NCBI GenBank assembly: GCA_900555195.1
Contig: USKC01000058.1
Coordinates: 1 to 13,065 of the forward strand
Length of the DNA stretch: 13,065 nt
Source: an uncultured Lachnospiraceae bacterium
Lineage (GTDB): Bacteria > Bacillota > Clostridia > Lachnospirales > Lachnospiraceae
Reading direction: 5' to 3'
Position numbers and translations under genes: made by a program. Below are positions 1 through 7,826 of the stretch, piece by piece. Below the pieces are notes generated by a model. It did no database searches. It saw only the letters and a list, made by a program, of their open reading frames with translations, and had not been told where the DNA came from. How positions within the stretch are numbered: position 1 is the first letter of the stretch; each line of letters begins with the position of its first letter.

Positions 1-123
1 CTGATTGGGATGGAATTCAGTTATTCAGCGGCAATTGGATTATTTAATTCTCTTATTAACTTTTTCCTGATAGTAGTTGTCAATCAGATAGCAAAAAGAG
101 GAGCGAACATCAGTCTATTTTAA
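1..123 (+). CDS. LplB-type sugar ABC transporter permease, C-terminal end (partial)
   Basis: The window opens inside this reading frame; the last 40 codons and a TAA stop are present. The peptide begins LIGMEFSYSAAIGLF and ends KRGANISLF. It contains the final membrane helix (NSLINFFLIVVVNQIAKR), which is how LplB/YteP-type permeases of the MalF-like family end. It would form the transmembrane channel of a carbohydrate importer together with the next permease, whose ATG lies 14 bases after this stop. The pairing with a YtcP-type permease and a large lipoprotein is the standard layout of this transporter class in Firmicutes. No ATPase gene is seen; these systems often share one MsmK/UgpC-type ATPase encoded elsewhere. 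Only the tail is visible, so the call rests on the ending and on context. Confidence 0.8.
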   Translation: MIGMEFSYSAAIGLFNSLINFFLIVVVNQIAKRGANISLF

Positions 124-137
124 GGGGGGATCTGATA

Positions 138-1034
138 ATGAGAACTTTCAGAGTGAGAAAAAGAGCAGGCGAGAAATCATCATCGGGAACAGATCTGATA
201 TTTGGATTTATCTCTGTTTTCCTTTTGCTCATTGTCATGTATCCGCTTTATTTTGTCCTGATTGCATCTATCAGCAATCCGGATTTAACTTATGCGGGAG
301 AGGTCTACTTCCTGCCGAAGGAAGTTACGTTGGAGGGATATCAAATTATTCTGGCAGATCCCAGGGTTCTTGTCGGATATTATAATACCATCATTTATAC
401 GCTGACGGGAACACTTTTGAGCGTTACACTGACTTTGACCAGTGGTTTTGCCCTTTCAATCAGATATTTCAGAGGGAAGAAAGTGATCAATTTTTTTATC
501 ATATTTACCATGATATTTAGCGGAGGATTGATTCCAACCTACCTATTGATGAAGGATTTGAATGCAATAAATACGATCTGGGGAGTAATTTTACCTGGGG
601 CTGTAGGAGTTTGGAATTTGATCGTAACAAGAACTTTTTTTGAAGAAAATATACCTATTGAACTGTTGGAGTCAGCGCAACTGGATGGATGTGGATATTT
701 TCGATTTTTCATTCATATTGTGCTTCCAACTTCGGGTGTGATTATTGCGGTGATTTCTCTATTTTATGCAGTAAATCAATGGAATGGATTTTTCAACGCA
801 TTGATCTATCTTAACGATCAGAACAAATTTCCGTTGCAGTTATTCTTACGAGAAATTTTATTACAACAGGAAATGATGAATGTGGATCCGGATCTTGCCA
901 ATTCGGTACGCCATAGGGCAAATTTGGTGAAATATGCCATGATCGTGGTTGCTTCAGCGCCGGTGCTGGCGGCATATCCTTTTGTGCAGCGCTTTTTCAT
1001 CAAAGGTGTCATGATTGGTTCTGTTAAGGGATGA
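138..1034 (+). CDS. YtcP/LplC-type carbohydrate ABC transporter permease
   Basis: This is a 298-residue integral membrane protein, full length for the MalG-like permease family (binding-protein-dependent transport inner membrane component). Hydrophobic helices lie near residues 20-45, 84-106, 119-138, 146-167, 200-222 and 267-290. The cytoplasmic EAA loop that docks on the ATPase is at about 174-197 (ELLESAQLDGCGYFRFF, then IVLP). The C-terminus FFIKGVMIGSVKG is typical of the YtcP/LplC subgroup. The ATG follows a GGGGGGA ribosome binding site at about 125-130. It is the middle gene of a permease-permease-binding protein set. The substrate cannot be read from the sequence; the sulfatase downstream suggests a sulfated sugar or oligosaccharide, which is inference. 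Confidence 0.92.
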   Translation: MRTFRVRKRAGEKSSSGTDLIFGFISVFLLLIVMYPLYFVLIASISNPDLTYAGEVYFLPKEVTLEGYQIILADPRVLVGYYNTIIYTLTGTLLSVTLTLTSGFALSIRYFRGKKVINFFIIFTMIFSGGLIPTYLLMKDLNAINTIWGVILPGAVGVWNLIVTRTFFEENIPIELLESAQLDGCGYFRFFIHIVLPTSGVIIAVISLFYAVNQWNGFFNALIYLNDQNKFPLQLFLREILLQQEMMNVDPDLANSVRHRANLVKYAMIVVASAPVLAAYPFVQRFFIKGVMIGSVKG

Positions 1035-1115
1035 GAATGAAGAAAGGAGGAAATTGGAAAAAAAGGAAGAGGCTGTATGTGTTAAAGTAGAAGAAGAGAT
1101 ACAGGAGGGAAAGAG

Positions 1116-2795
1116 ATGAAAAAAAGAGTGCAAGGATTAAAAAAATGCCTGGCGGCCATATTGGCATTTATGATTTTGGCAGGTTGCGGACGGCCCACAT
1201 TGGAGATACAGGAGGAAGGAGGAGAAAGCGTAGCAGTTCAGGAAGACGCCGGAGCATCCGCAACAGAGAAGGATGTGGGATTCCAAGAAGAAGGATACCC
1301 GATTGTAGAGGAACCGATCACTTTGAGAATTGCAGTCAATCGAGTAGTGGATGATAAGCGAAAATCCCTGAATGATATTGAATATTTAAAAGAGCTGGAG
1401 GAAAAAACTAATATTAAGATAGAATGGATTGAGATCGGGAATACGGCATGGAATGAAAAGAAGAATCTGATGTTTGTCAGTGGAGACTTACCGGATGCAT
1501 TTCTTGGTGAAGGAATCAGCGACATGGATATTCTTACAAATCAGAACTCGTTTATTCCGCTTAACGATTTAATTGAGGAATATGCTCCGAATATAAATGC
1601 TTGTTTTGAAAAAGAACCGGAACTGAGGAGCGTAGTAGAGGGAGAAGATGGAAATATCTATTCCCTTTTCCGATATCGGGGTTCCTATTATCCAAACACA
1701 ATGGATGTGATGGCAATCAATAAAACCTGGCTCGATACACTCGGACTGGAAGTGCCCACTACCACGGAGGAATTATATGAAGTATTGAAAAAATTTAAGA
1801 CAGAGGATCCGAATGGAAATGGAATACAAGATGAGATTCCTTTAATTCTGTATCATCAGATGGGAAATGCGACGAATTCAGAAGCCAATTTTTTCCCTCC
1901 TTTTGGGGTCTATGACAATACTTCCTATTCGGAGCTCACTTACCATATGATGGTGAAGGATGGAAAACCAGTTTTTACTCCTGCACAGGAAGGATATAAA
2001 GAGGCGCTGAAATATTTAAACAGATTATATTCTGAAGGATTATTGGATCCGGAAATGTTCACAATGACGGGCGATACTTATAGTGCGAAATGCCAGGATG
2101 AAAATGATATCATTGGGGCATTTGTGGGATGGACGCTCTCCAACTCGGTAGGGTTTGAACGTGCGGAAGAAGATTTTATTCAGCTGGCACCGTTGAAAGG
2201 ACCGCAGGGAGAACAGGGATGGACTGTAGTAAGCGATATGCAAATCGGAAGAAATATGTTTGAAATCACATCTGCAAATCCATATCCGGAAGCTACCATG
2301 CGTTGGATAGACGAATGGTATTCGCAGGATATGTCCATTCAGACATTCTATGGCCCATATGGAGTGATGACAGAAAAACAGGAGGATGGTACAGTAGTGG
2401 CTTTCGAGCCACCGGAAGGCTATACTTATGGTGAATGGAGATGGGGAAATTGTCCGGCAGACTCTGCACCATATGCCTGTTTCCCGGAATTTGAAGAGAT
2501 ACTGACGCCTGCCAGACAACAAATGGACAGAGATATTTTCCAAAAGGGAGTTGAACCCTACCTGCAGGAAGAGATCTATCCGAACGTGTTCTTTTCGTTG
2601 GAACAGATTAATGCACTAAAAAAGATTATACCCGATATAAACAGTTACGAAGAGATGATGCGTGCAAAGTTTGTATGTGAAGGAAACATTGATGAACAGT
2701 GGGATGAATATTTGCAGCAATTAGATAAGTTAGGACTTCCGGAAGCGATGGAGATTTATAACACTGCTTATGATAATTACTTAAAAGCGGAATAA
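1116..2795 (+). CDS. Extracellular sugar-binding lipoprotein (LplA-type, 559 aa)
   Basis: The protein starts with a lipoprotein signal: basic residues (MKKR), a hydrophobic stretch and the lipobox ILAGC with Cys24 as the lipidated residue. An acidic, low-complexity linker follows to about residue 65. The mature part is a large family-1-type solute-binding fold, long as usual for LplA-like proteins that accompany LplB/YtcP permeases. It carries an EF-hand-like loop, DPNGNGIQDE, at 231-240; this loop is common in the family and probably binds calcium. It would sit on the outer face of the membrane and hand ligand to the permeases. The ATG has a strong AGGAGGG site at 1103-1109. An 81-base gap separates it from the permease stop. 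The ligand is unknown. Confidence 0.9.
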   Translation: MKKRVQGLKKCLAAILAFMILAGCGRPTLEIQEEGGESVAVQEDAGASATEKDVGFQEEGYPIVEEPITLRIAVNRVVDDKRKSLNDIEYLKELEEKTNIKIEWIEIGNTAWNEKKNLMFVSGDLPDAFLGEGISDMDILTNQNSFIPLNDLIEEYAPNINACFEKEPELRSVVEGEDGNIYSLFRYRGSYYPNTMDVMAINKTWLDTLGLEVPTTTEELYEVLKKFKTEDPNGNGIQDEIPLILYHQMGNATNSEANFFPPFGVYDNTSYSELTYHMMVKDGKPVFTPAQEGYKEALKYLNRLYSEGLLDPEMFTMTGDTYSAKCQDENDIIGAFVGWTLSNSVGFERAEEDFIQLAPLKGPQGEQGWTVVSDMQIGRNMFEITSANPYPEATMRWIDEWYSQDMSIQTFYGPYGVMTEKQEDGTVVAFEPPEGYTYGEWRWGNCPADSAPYACFPEFEEILTPARQQMDRDIFQKGVEPYLQEEIYPNVFFSLEQINALKKIIPDINSYEEMMRAKFVCEGNIDEQWDEYLQQLDKLGLPEAMEIYNTAYDNYLKAE

Positions 2796-2831
2796 TTTCG
2801 GGCGCTTTATTGAAGAAGGGTGGGGGCAGAG

Positions 2832-5060
2832 ATGAAATCGGGAAGATTTAAGACGGAAGAGTTTTTGTTAAAATACTTAATTTCCTATATTTTAGTCCTG
2901 GCCCTCCCCTTATGCGCTCTGTTCCTCTTCTCTTACAATCAATCTATTCGGATGACCCGGAAAAATGTGCTAATGACGCAGGAAAATGGCATGCTCCAAC
3001 TCCAAAGCCTGATTGATGCAGACGTATGAAAGGCGAACGATACAATACAGGAGATTCGGCTTAATAATGTGATGCAGAATTTTCATATAGAACAGTCCGG
3101 ATATAATTATTATCCCGCAGTTGGAAAACTGCGGGAATATACTTCTTATAATGACCTCCTTACTTCCCTGCTCTATTATGAGGAAGGAGCCCCATATATT
3201 GTCAGCGAGAATGGTACGATCCCTCAAAGATATTTTGGAAAAAACCTGTATATATGGAATAGTATGAGGCAGGAAGAAGTATATGAGATGTTGGATGGAC
3301 TGAAAGATACGCTGAGTTTTCAGGATACGGTGAAAGTACCGAATAAATCCAGCCAGAAATATATGATATATTGTATTCCTTTATCAGGAGAACAATCAAA
3401 TAAGGAAGTGATTCTTGCCTTTTTTAATCTAAATAAAATGGAAGAAATGATCACAAGGTCAATTGACTATAAAAATGTTTATCTCCTAATTACGGATCAA
3501 TATGGCAATGTGGTATGGGAAACCGGAGAGAAAAAGACAGCTGGGGAAAAGGGAGGAGAAGAGGGAGTATTATTTGTCCGTTACAGTGAGGAAACCGGAT
3601 GGAAATACCAAGGAGTGATTGATATCGTCGGGGCGGCCGAAGAAATTGAAGTGCTAAAGGGGCGCTATTTTGGAATCTTGTTGATTCTGTTAACTTTAGG
3701 AAGTTTGGTGATTTATCTTTTTTTACGCGCTAATTATCGGCCGATCCAGAGACTGAAAAACCAGGTACAGGAGCTGGTTGATGGTCTGGATATTCAGAGC
3801 CTGAATGAAGTAGAAACAATTCAGCAGGCGGTCATTGCGCTTTCAGATACATTGGAACTGGAAACCCGAAAAATAAAAGATGTGGAACCTATTTTGGAGA
3901 AGTATACATTAGCCAGAGCTTTAATGGGTCTTTCCTATGAAGAAGAGAAATTACCAAATTGGCTTGTAGAAGAAAAGGAAAGTCGTTGTTATCTGATCGC
4001 ACGGATTTCGCTAACCGATCAGGATGAACTGTTTAGGATGAACCAGTTGCTAAATAAGATATATGCATCTGAGTTTGGCGGAATTATTTTGGAACCGCCA
4101 TTTATGCCGGAAACAGTCGTAGTGATGTACTTTGAATCCGGGCAGATTCTGAGAATAATGGAAATCCTCAGAGAATTATCGGAATACTGCCAAAAAGAAT
4201 TGAATAAAACGGTGAATTTTTATCTTTCTGATCCCCAACACGATATTAAATTTCTGGAAAATGCCTTGTTTGAAGCGTCTCTAACGCAAAACCTATCGGA
4301 AAACAGGGAAGGGACGGGTTTGTATTTATACTCAGAACAATTGACGGAATGTAAAAGTGCACAGGACGGATGGAATGAACTGCTTCACAAAATGGAAATG
4401 GCGCTGCTCTCAAGAGATCCAGATGCACTCCTTGCGATATCAGTCCGGTTTCAGGAAAAAGAATGCACCAATATTTCAGACAGAAGGAAGGGAGATATTT
4501 TGATCCAGTTGATGGAGATTTCTAGCAGGAATATTGATGACCCGGGGACAGTAAAGCGACTCAATCATAAGGTAGCACAGGGATTAAAAGAACTTTTATG
4601 GCATAGCGAAAGAAGAAGTTTGCAGGAAATAGTCCATGAATTCTGTCTGGATGCGGTACAGTTTCTGCTTCGGCCTGAAGAAAAAGAGCGGGAAGGGATT
4701 CGGATGGAATTGTTGCTTCAATATCTTGACCAATATGCGCTTGACGAGAGTTTCAGCCTGACAGCTATGGCGGAAGCATTTCAGGTATCGCCATCATGGC
4801 TGAGCAACTATTTTAGCAAGAACATGCATACAACGCTGATCGGTTATGTCAATCATATGAAAATGGATGCAGCAAAAGAAATGTTGGCTCATTCTGATAT
4901 GGATTTAGAGGAACTGACCAGGAAACTCGGATATGGCAGCGTTTCTAGCTTTATCCGTTCTTTTAAAAATATTGTGGGAATGACACCTGGGAGATACAGA
5001 AAAATTGCCGGAGGAAAAGAAAGGAAGGGAGAAGATGCAAATGGAAGAAACCAAAAATAA
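2832..5060 (+). pseudogene. Membrane-anchored AraC-family sensor regulator interrupted by an in-frame TGA
   Basis: Read through one TGA at 3027-3029 (codon 66), this is a continuous 742-codon frame. The parts in order are: a membrane helix near residues 12-37 (LKYLISYILVLALPLCALF), an extracytoplasmic sensor region, a second helix near 279-301 (GILLILLTLGSLVIYLFL), a linker region, and an AraC/XylS DNA-binding domain from about 630 to 735. The second helix-turn-helix shows the usual LTRKLGYGSVSSFIRSFKN and the GMTPGRYRK ending. Regulators of this architecture commonly sit beside LplB/YtcP transporters and activate them. I prefer ATG 2832 over GTG 2820 because GGGGG lies five bases before it. 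Restart after the stop is possible at GTG 3069 or ATG 3072, 15-18 bases after an AGGAG, but that product would lack the first helix and part of the sensor. The lesion looks like CGA (Arg) to TGA, either a real recent mutation or a base error. Confidence 0.8.
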
Positions 5061-6390
5061 AAAGAATATCATCTATTTACATTGCCATGATACAGGTAGA
5101 TATATTCAACCCTATGGTTATGCGGTTTGCACTCCAAATCTGCAGAGAATGGCAGAGAAAGGGCTGCTTTTAAGGAATCTTCACTGCGCATCGCCTAGTT
5201 GTTCCCCCAGTAGAGCAGGGCTGCTAACAGGAATGTATCCACATTGTGCAGGAATGATGGGATTAGTAAACAGAGGTTTTGAATTGGAACAGAAACAGTG
5301 TCATTTAGCATCTTATCTAAAGGCATATGGCTATATATCTATTTTAGCTGGAATCCAGCATGTGACGAGAGACAGGGATGGAATCGAATACGACAGAATA
5401 CTCGAAGTGGAGGGGATTGATTCGGTTACAATGGCGGAAAATGCTTTGAATGCATTGGATGAAATAAAGGGCGAACCATTTTTCCTTGATCTTGGTTTTG
5501 CAGATACACATCGCCCTTTTGAGGGGGATAATTTGAATATGAATCCCTCTTATGTCCGCCCACCGGAACCATTGCCGGATACGCCGGAAACAAGACAGGA
5601 TATGGCTGATTTTATGGCGGAAGCAAAACGCTTTGACCAGGCGGTCGGAGTATGTATGGAAGGTCTTGAAAAACGTGATTTATTGGAAGCCAGCATAATT
5701 ATATGTACAACGGATCATGGGATTGCATTTCCAGGGATGAAGTGCAATCTTACACAATTCGGAACCGGCGTGTTCGGAATACTTGTCTGTCCATCACTGA
5801 TTTCTTCCGGAACGGTGAGTGATGCGTTAGCCTCGCAAATCGATTTTCTGCCGACAATTTGTGATATGATTGGAATTCCGATACCTTCGTATGCTCAAGG
5901 CCGCAGTTTGCTTCCAATTATCCGGAAGCCAGAGGGCAGAATTCGGGGAAAAGTGTTCGCGGAGATTAATTATCATTGCAGTTACGAACCTCAGCGCATG
6001 TTGAGGACAGAAAAATGGCTATATATCAGAAGATATACGGATAAAGATACCATATATTGTGCAAATTGCGATGAAGGCTTGTCAAAGGATTTGTTCTTAA
6101 GTCAGGGATGGCAACACAAGAAAGTAGAAAAAGAACAGCTCTATGATCTGATGTTTGATCCTATGGAAAGAAACAATTTAGCAGGAAAGAAAGAATATGC
6201 GGACGTCCTGTTTCAAATGAGGAAAGAGATGGATAAATGGCAGGATGAAACAAATGATCCAATCCGTTTGGGAAGAATAAAGAATTTGTGTACGAATACA
6301 GAAGATGGAAACATATTTGTCAGTGAGGACGAGGACGTAAATACGTTTGACCTATGGACAAGAAGGCGTCGACCAGAAGGATATGCATAA
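5035..6390 (+). CDS. Cysteine-type sulfatase, N-sulfoglucosamine sulfohydrolase-like, probably cytoplasmic
   Basis: This 451-residue protein belongs to the alkaline phosphatase/sulfatase superfamily. The active-site signature C56-S-P-S-R60 followed by AGLLTG is the cysteine type, in which a maturase (anSME in anaerobes) converts the Cys to formylglycine. Other family features are D19 and T20 near the N-terminus, ADTHRPF at 156-162, TTDHG at 225-229 with K236, and the tail motif YDLMFDPMERNNLA. The motif that usually reads GKxH reads GIQH at 106-109, so the sulfate-contacting lysine is absent there. No signal peptide is visible, which places the enzyme in the cytoplasm, acting on sugars imported by the adjacent transporter. 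Its start overlaps the end of the regulator gene, implying one operon. ATG 5035 or ATG 5041 could be used; GGAAGGGAG lies just upstream of both. The exact substrate is not determinable. No maturase gene lies in the window. Confidence 0.88.
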   Translation: MQMEETKNKKNIIYLHCHDTGRYIQPYGYAVCTPNLQRMAEKGLLLRNLHCASPSCSPSRAGLLTGMYPHCAGMMGLVNRGFELEQKQCHLASYLKAYGYISILAGIQHVTRDRDGIEYDRILEVEGIDSVTMAENALNALDEIKGEPFFLDLGFADTHRPFEGDNLNMNPSYVRPPEPLPDTPETRQDMADFMAEAKRFDQAVGVCMEGLEKRDLLEASIIICTTDHGIAFPGMKCNLTQFGTGVFGILVCPSLISSGTVSDALASQIDFLPTICDMIGIPIPSYAQGRSLLPIIRKPEGRIRGKVFAEINYHCSYEPQRMLRTEKWLYIRRYTDKDTIYCANCDEGLSKDLFLSQGWQHKKVEKEQLYDLMFDPMERNNLAGKKEYADVLFQMRKEMDKWQDETNDPIRLGRIKNLCTNTEDGNIFVSEDEDVNTFDLWTRRRRPEGYA

Positions 6391-6489
6391 AGAAATAGCT
6401 AATTTCCCCGTAAAGGACTATAATTGAAAGGGTTAGACGGAGCCAGTTATGGCTTCCAAGGAGTATATTTAAGGAAAGGGGAAAAGAAA

Positions 6490-6927
6490 ATGGGAAAAGA
6501 AGTAAGGGGATTGGCACATGTGGCATTTAACGTATCCGACATGGAACGGTCGATTCGTTTCTATCAGGAGGCGTTCGGGTTTGAGAAAGCCTTTGAACTG
6601 GCGCACCCGAATACGGGAGAACCCTGGATCGTGTATCTGCATGCAGCAGGAGGGCAGTTCCTGGAACTGTTTTACGGTGGAATTCATGCATCGGAATATA
6701 AAGATGAAAACATTGGTTTTTCCCACATATGTCTGGAAGTGAGCGACATTCATGCGGCAGCCAAACGGCTGGAACAGGCGGGGGCTCCTTTGGATTCTCC
6801 GGTTAGGCAGGGGATGGATCTGAACTGGCAGTGTTGGACGCGTGATCCGGATAATAACCGGATTGAATTGATGCAGATGGATGAGAATTCAGCCCAGATG
6901 CGTTTTTTGAAGGAGCATGCGGAATAA
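6490..6927 (+). CDS. VOC (glyoxalase-fold) family protein
   Basis: This 145-residue protein is a single vicinal-oxygen-chelate domain made of two beta-alpha-beta-beta-beta modules. The four usual metal-ligand positions are filled: H10 (LAHVAF), E59 (FLELFYG), H79 (FSHICLEV) and E126 (NRIELMQM). Lactoylglutathione lyases, epimerases, dioxygenases and resistance proteins all share this layout, so the reaction cannot be fixed from sequence. ATG 6490 is chosen because AAGGAAAGGGG ends eight bases before it; the frame is open further upstream to TTG 6424 but with no ribosome binding site there. It lies 99 bases after the sulfatase and ends at a strong terminator, so it may be the last gene of the sugar operon. 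Its base composition is closer to the right-hand half of the window. Confidence 0.88.
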   Translation: MGKEVRGLAHVAFNVSDMERSIRFYQEAFGFEKAFELAHPNTGEPWIVYLHAAGGQFLELFYGGIHASEYKDENIGFSHICLEVSDIHAAAKRLEQAGAPLDSPVRQGMDLNWQCWTRDPDNNRIELMQMDENSAQMRFLKEHAE

Positions 6928-6950
6928 AGAAGAAATGAAGTACTCTGAAA

Positions 6951-6998
6951 GGCGGTTCCCCGATGGAAGGATCATCGGTGGAACCGTCTTTTGGTTTA
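6951..6998 (+). terminator. Intrinsic terminator after the VOC gene
   Basis: The arm at 6951-6965 (GGCGGTTCCCCGATG) pairs with 6973-6988 through 15 base pairs with one G-U pair and one bulged base. The loop is seven bases, and TTTTGGTTT follows. It closes the left-hand + strand transcript. Confidence 0.85.
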
Positions 6999-7041
6999 TC
7001 TTTGCCTGGATACAGAACGATATTCTCCAGAATGCTGCAAC

Positions 7042-7068
7042 TTTTAGACAGATATAAGAGTCTATAAT
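7042..7068 (+). promoter_or_regulatory. Candidate promoter for the orphan lipoprotein gene
   Basis: A perfect TATAAT lies at 7063-7068, about 70 bases before the lipoprotein ATG and downstream of the previous terminator. The -35 region is poor: TTTTAG at 7042-7047 gives a 15-base spacer, while the better-looking TAGACA at 7045-7050 gives only 12. The position fits a sigma-A-type promoter, but the -35 element is uncertain. Confidence 0.4.
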
Positions 7069-7137
7069 ACAGAGAAATCAATCGGATCTGTGTAGAATTC
7101 AAGAATCGGAATGAAAGGGATATAGGAGGGAACGCAG

Positions 7138-7707
7138 ATGAGTCAAAAAGGATGGGGACGTATTATTCTGATCGGATGGGCGGTATGTATGCTGGCAGGC
7201 TGCGGCAATGCGAAACAACAGGCGGCGGAGACAACCGCTGAAGAAGTGTCCGCAGAAGTGGAGACGATGACAGAAGAGGCGGCGGCAGCAGAATTGGAGG
7301 AGCTGGTTGCTTTATTGGGAATGCAAGATGAAGATACAGCCGGACTTTTCGGAGGAGGAGAAGAGAACTGGACGGCGGATAAGAGTCTTTATATTGGCCG
7401 GAAATATCAGATAGATGTGGCGGGCGTTCCCTGCGAGGTGTCTACGAGCTGTGGACAGGACGGCAGCGTGGAGGCGGTTTCCATATGGATTGTCAGCGGA
7501 GAACGCGAGGTTACGGAAGAGGAAGTAGCGGAATGGAAAGAGCGGATTACGAATATGATGGGAGTAGATCCGGTCTGTGACGAGACGGTCTCAGAGGGCG
7601 GCAGTAAAAACTGCAGATGGACGGCCAACGGACTGGCCGCCAGCCTGTATCAGATGACGGATATTCTTACCGTCAGCCTGCAGCCTGCCATCGGGGAATT
7701 AAAGTGA
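7138..7707 (+). CDS. Predicted lipoprotein of unknown function (189 aa)
   Basis: I do not recognise the family. The N-terminus is a lipoprotein signal with lipobox MLAGC and Cys22 as the modified residue. An acidic, alanine/glutamate/threonine-rich linker runs to about residue 55. The remaining 130 or so residues look like a small globular domain with four cysteines (C99, C105, C147, C159) that could form two disulfides outside the membrane. The ribosome binding site AGGAGGG at 7124-7130 is excellent. The gene stands alone, between a terminator and a convergent operon, with its own candidate promoter. It would be anchored on the outer face of the cytoplasmic membrane. Confidence 0.8.
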   Translation: MSQKGWGRIILIGWAVCMLAGCGNAKQQAAETTAEEVSAEVETMTEEAAAAELEELVALLGMQDEDTAGLFGGGEENWTADKSLYIGRKYQIDVAGVPCEVSTSCGQDGSVEAVSIWIVSGEREVTEEEVAEWKERITNMMGVDPVCDETVSEGGSKNCRWTANGLAASLYQMTDILTVSLQPAIGELK

Positions 7708-7744
7708 GAAGATTCATGACGCTCCGGCGCGGAGGGTAAAATAA

Positions 7745-7803
7745 GAGAACAGACATTAAGGCGCCGCAGGCCCATGAGGGAACCTGCAGCGCTTCTGTTA
7801 TCT
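7745..7803. terminator. Long bidirectional hairpin between convergent genes
   Basis: The inner stem pairs GCGCCGCAGG (7761-7770) with CCTGCAGCGC (7783-7792), with one mismatch and a 12-base loop. An outer stem pairs AGAGAACAGA (7745-7754) with TCTGTTATCT (7794-7803), 9 of 10 positions. The flanks are only moderately T-rich on either strand. It lies between the stops of the + strand lipoprotein and the - strand phosphatase, where a shared terminator is expected. Confidence 0.6.
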
Positions 7804-7826
7804 CATGTATCTCTATTGCCTGCGGC

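Noticed and set aside
2040..2543. 167-codon frame on the - strand inside the binding-protein gene
   Set aside because: It lies antisense to a clear coding gene, has no ribosome binding site and a composition unlike a real protein.
3027..3029. Selenocysteine or programmed read-through at the TGA of the regulator
   Set aside because: The family has no known selenoprotein, the position is a helix near the membrane rather than a catalytic site, and I see no clear recoding structure directly after it. A point mutation is simpler.
6396..6424. TATAAT at 6419-6424 as a separate promoter for the VOC gene
   Set aside because: The -10 match is perfect but the sequence 17 bases upstream (TAGCTA) matches TTGACA poorly. 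Kept only as a possibility.
7722..7734. CTCCG-GCG-CGGAG hairpin after the lipoprotein stop, as its terminator
   Set aside because: The stem is five base pairs and is followed by GGTAAAA rather than a T-run; the longer hairpin downstream is the better candidate.
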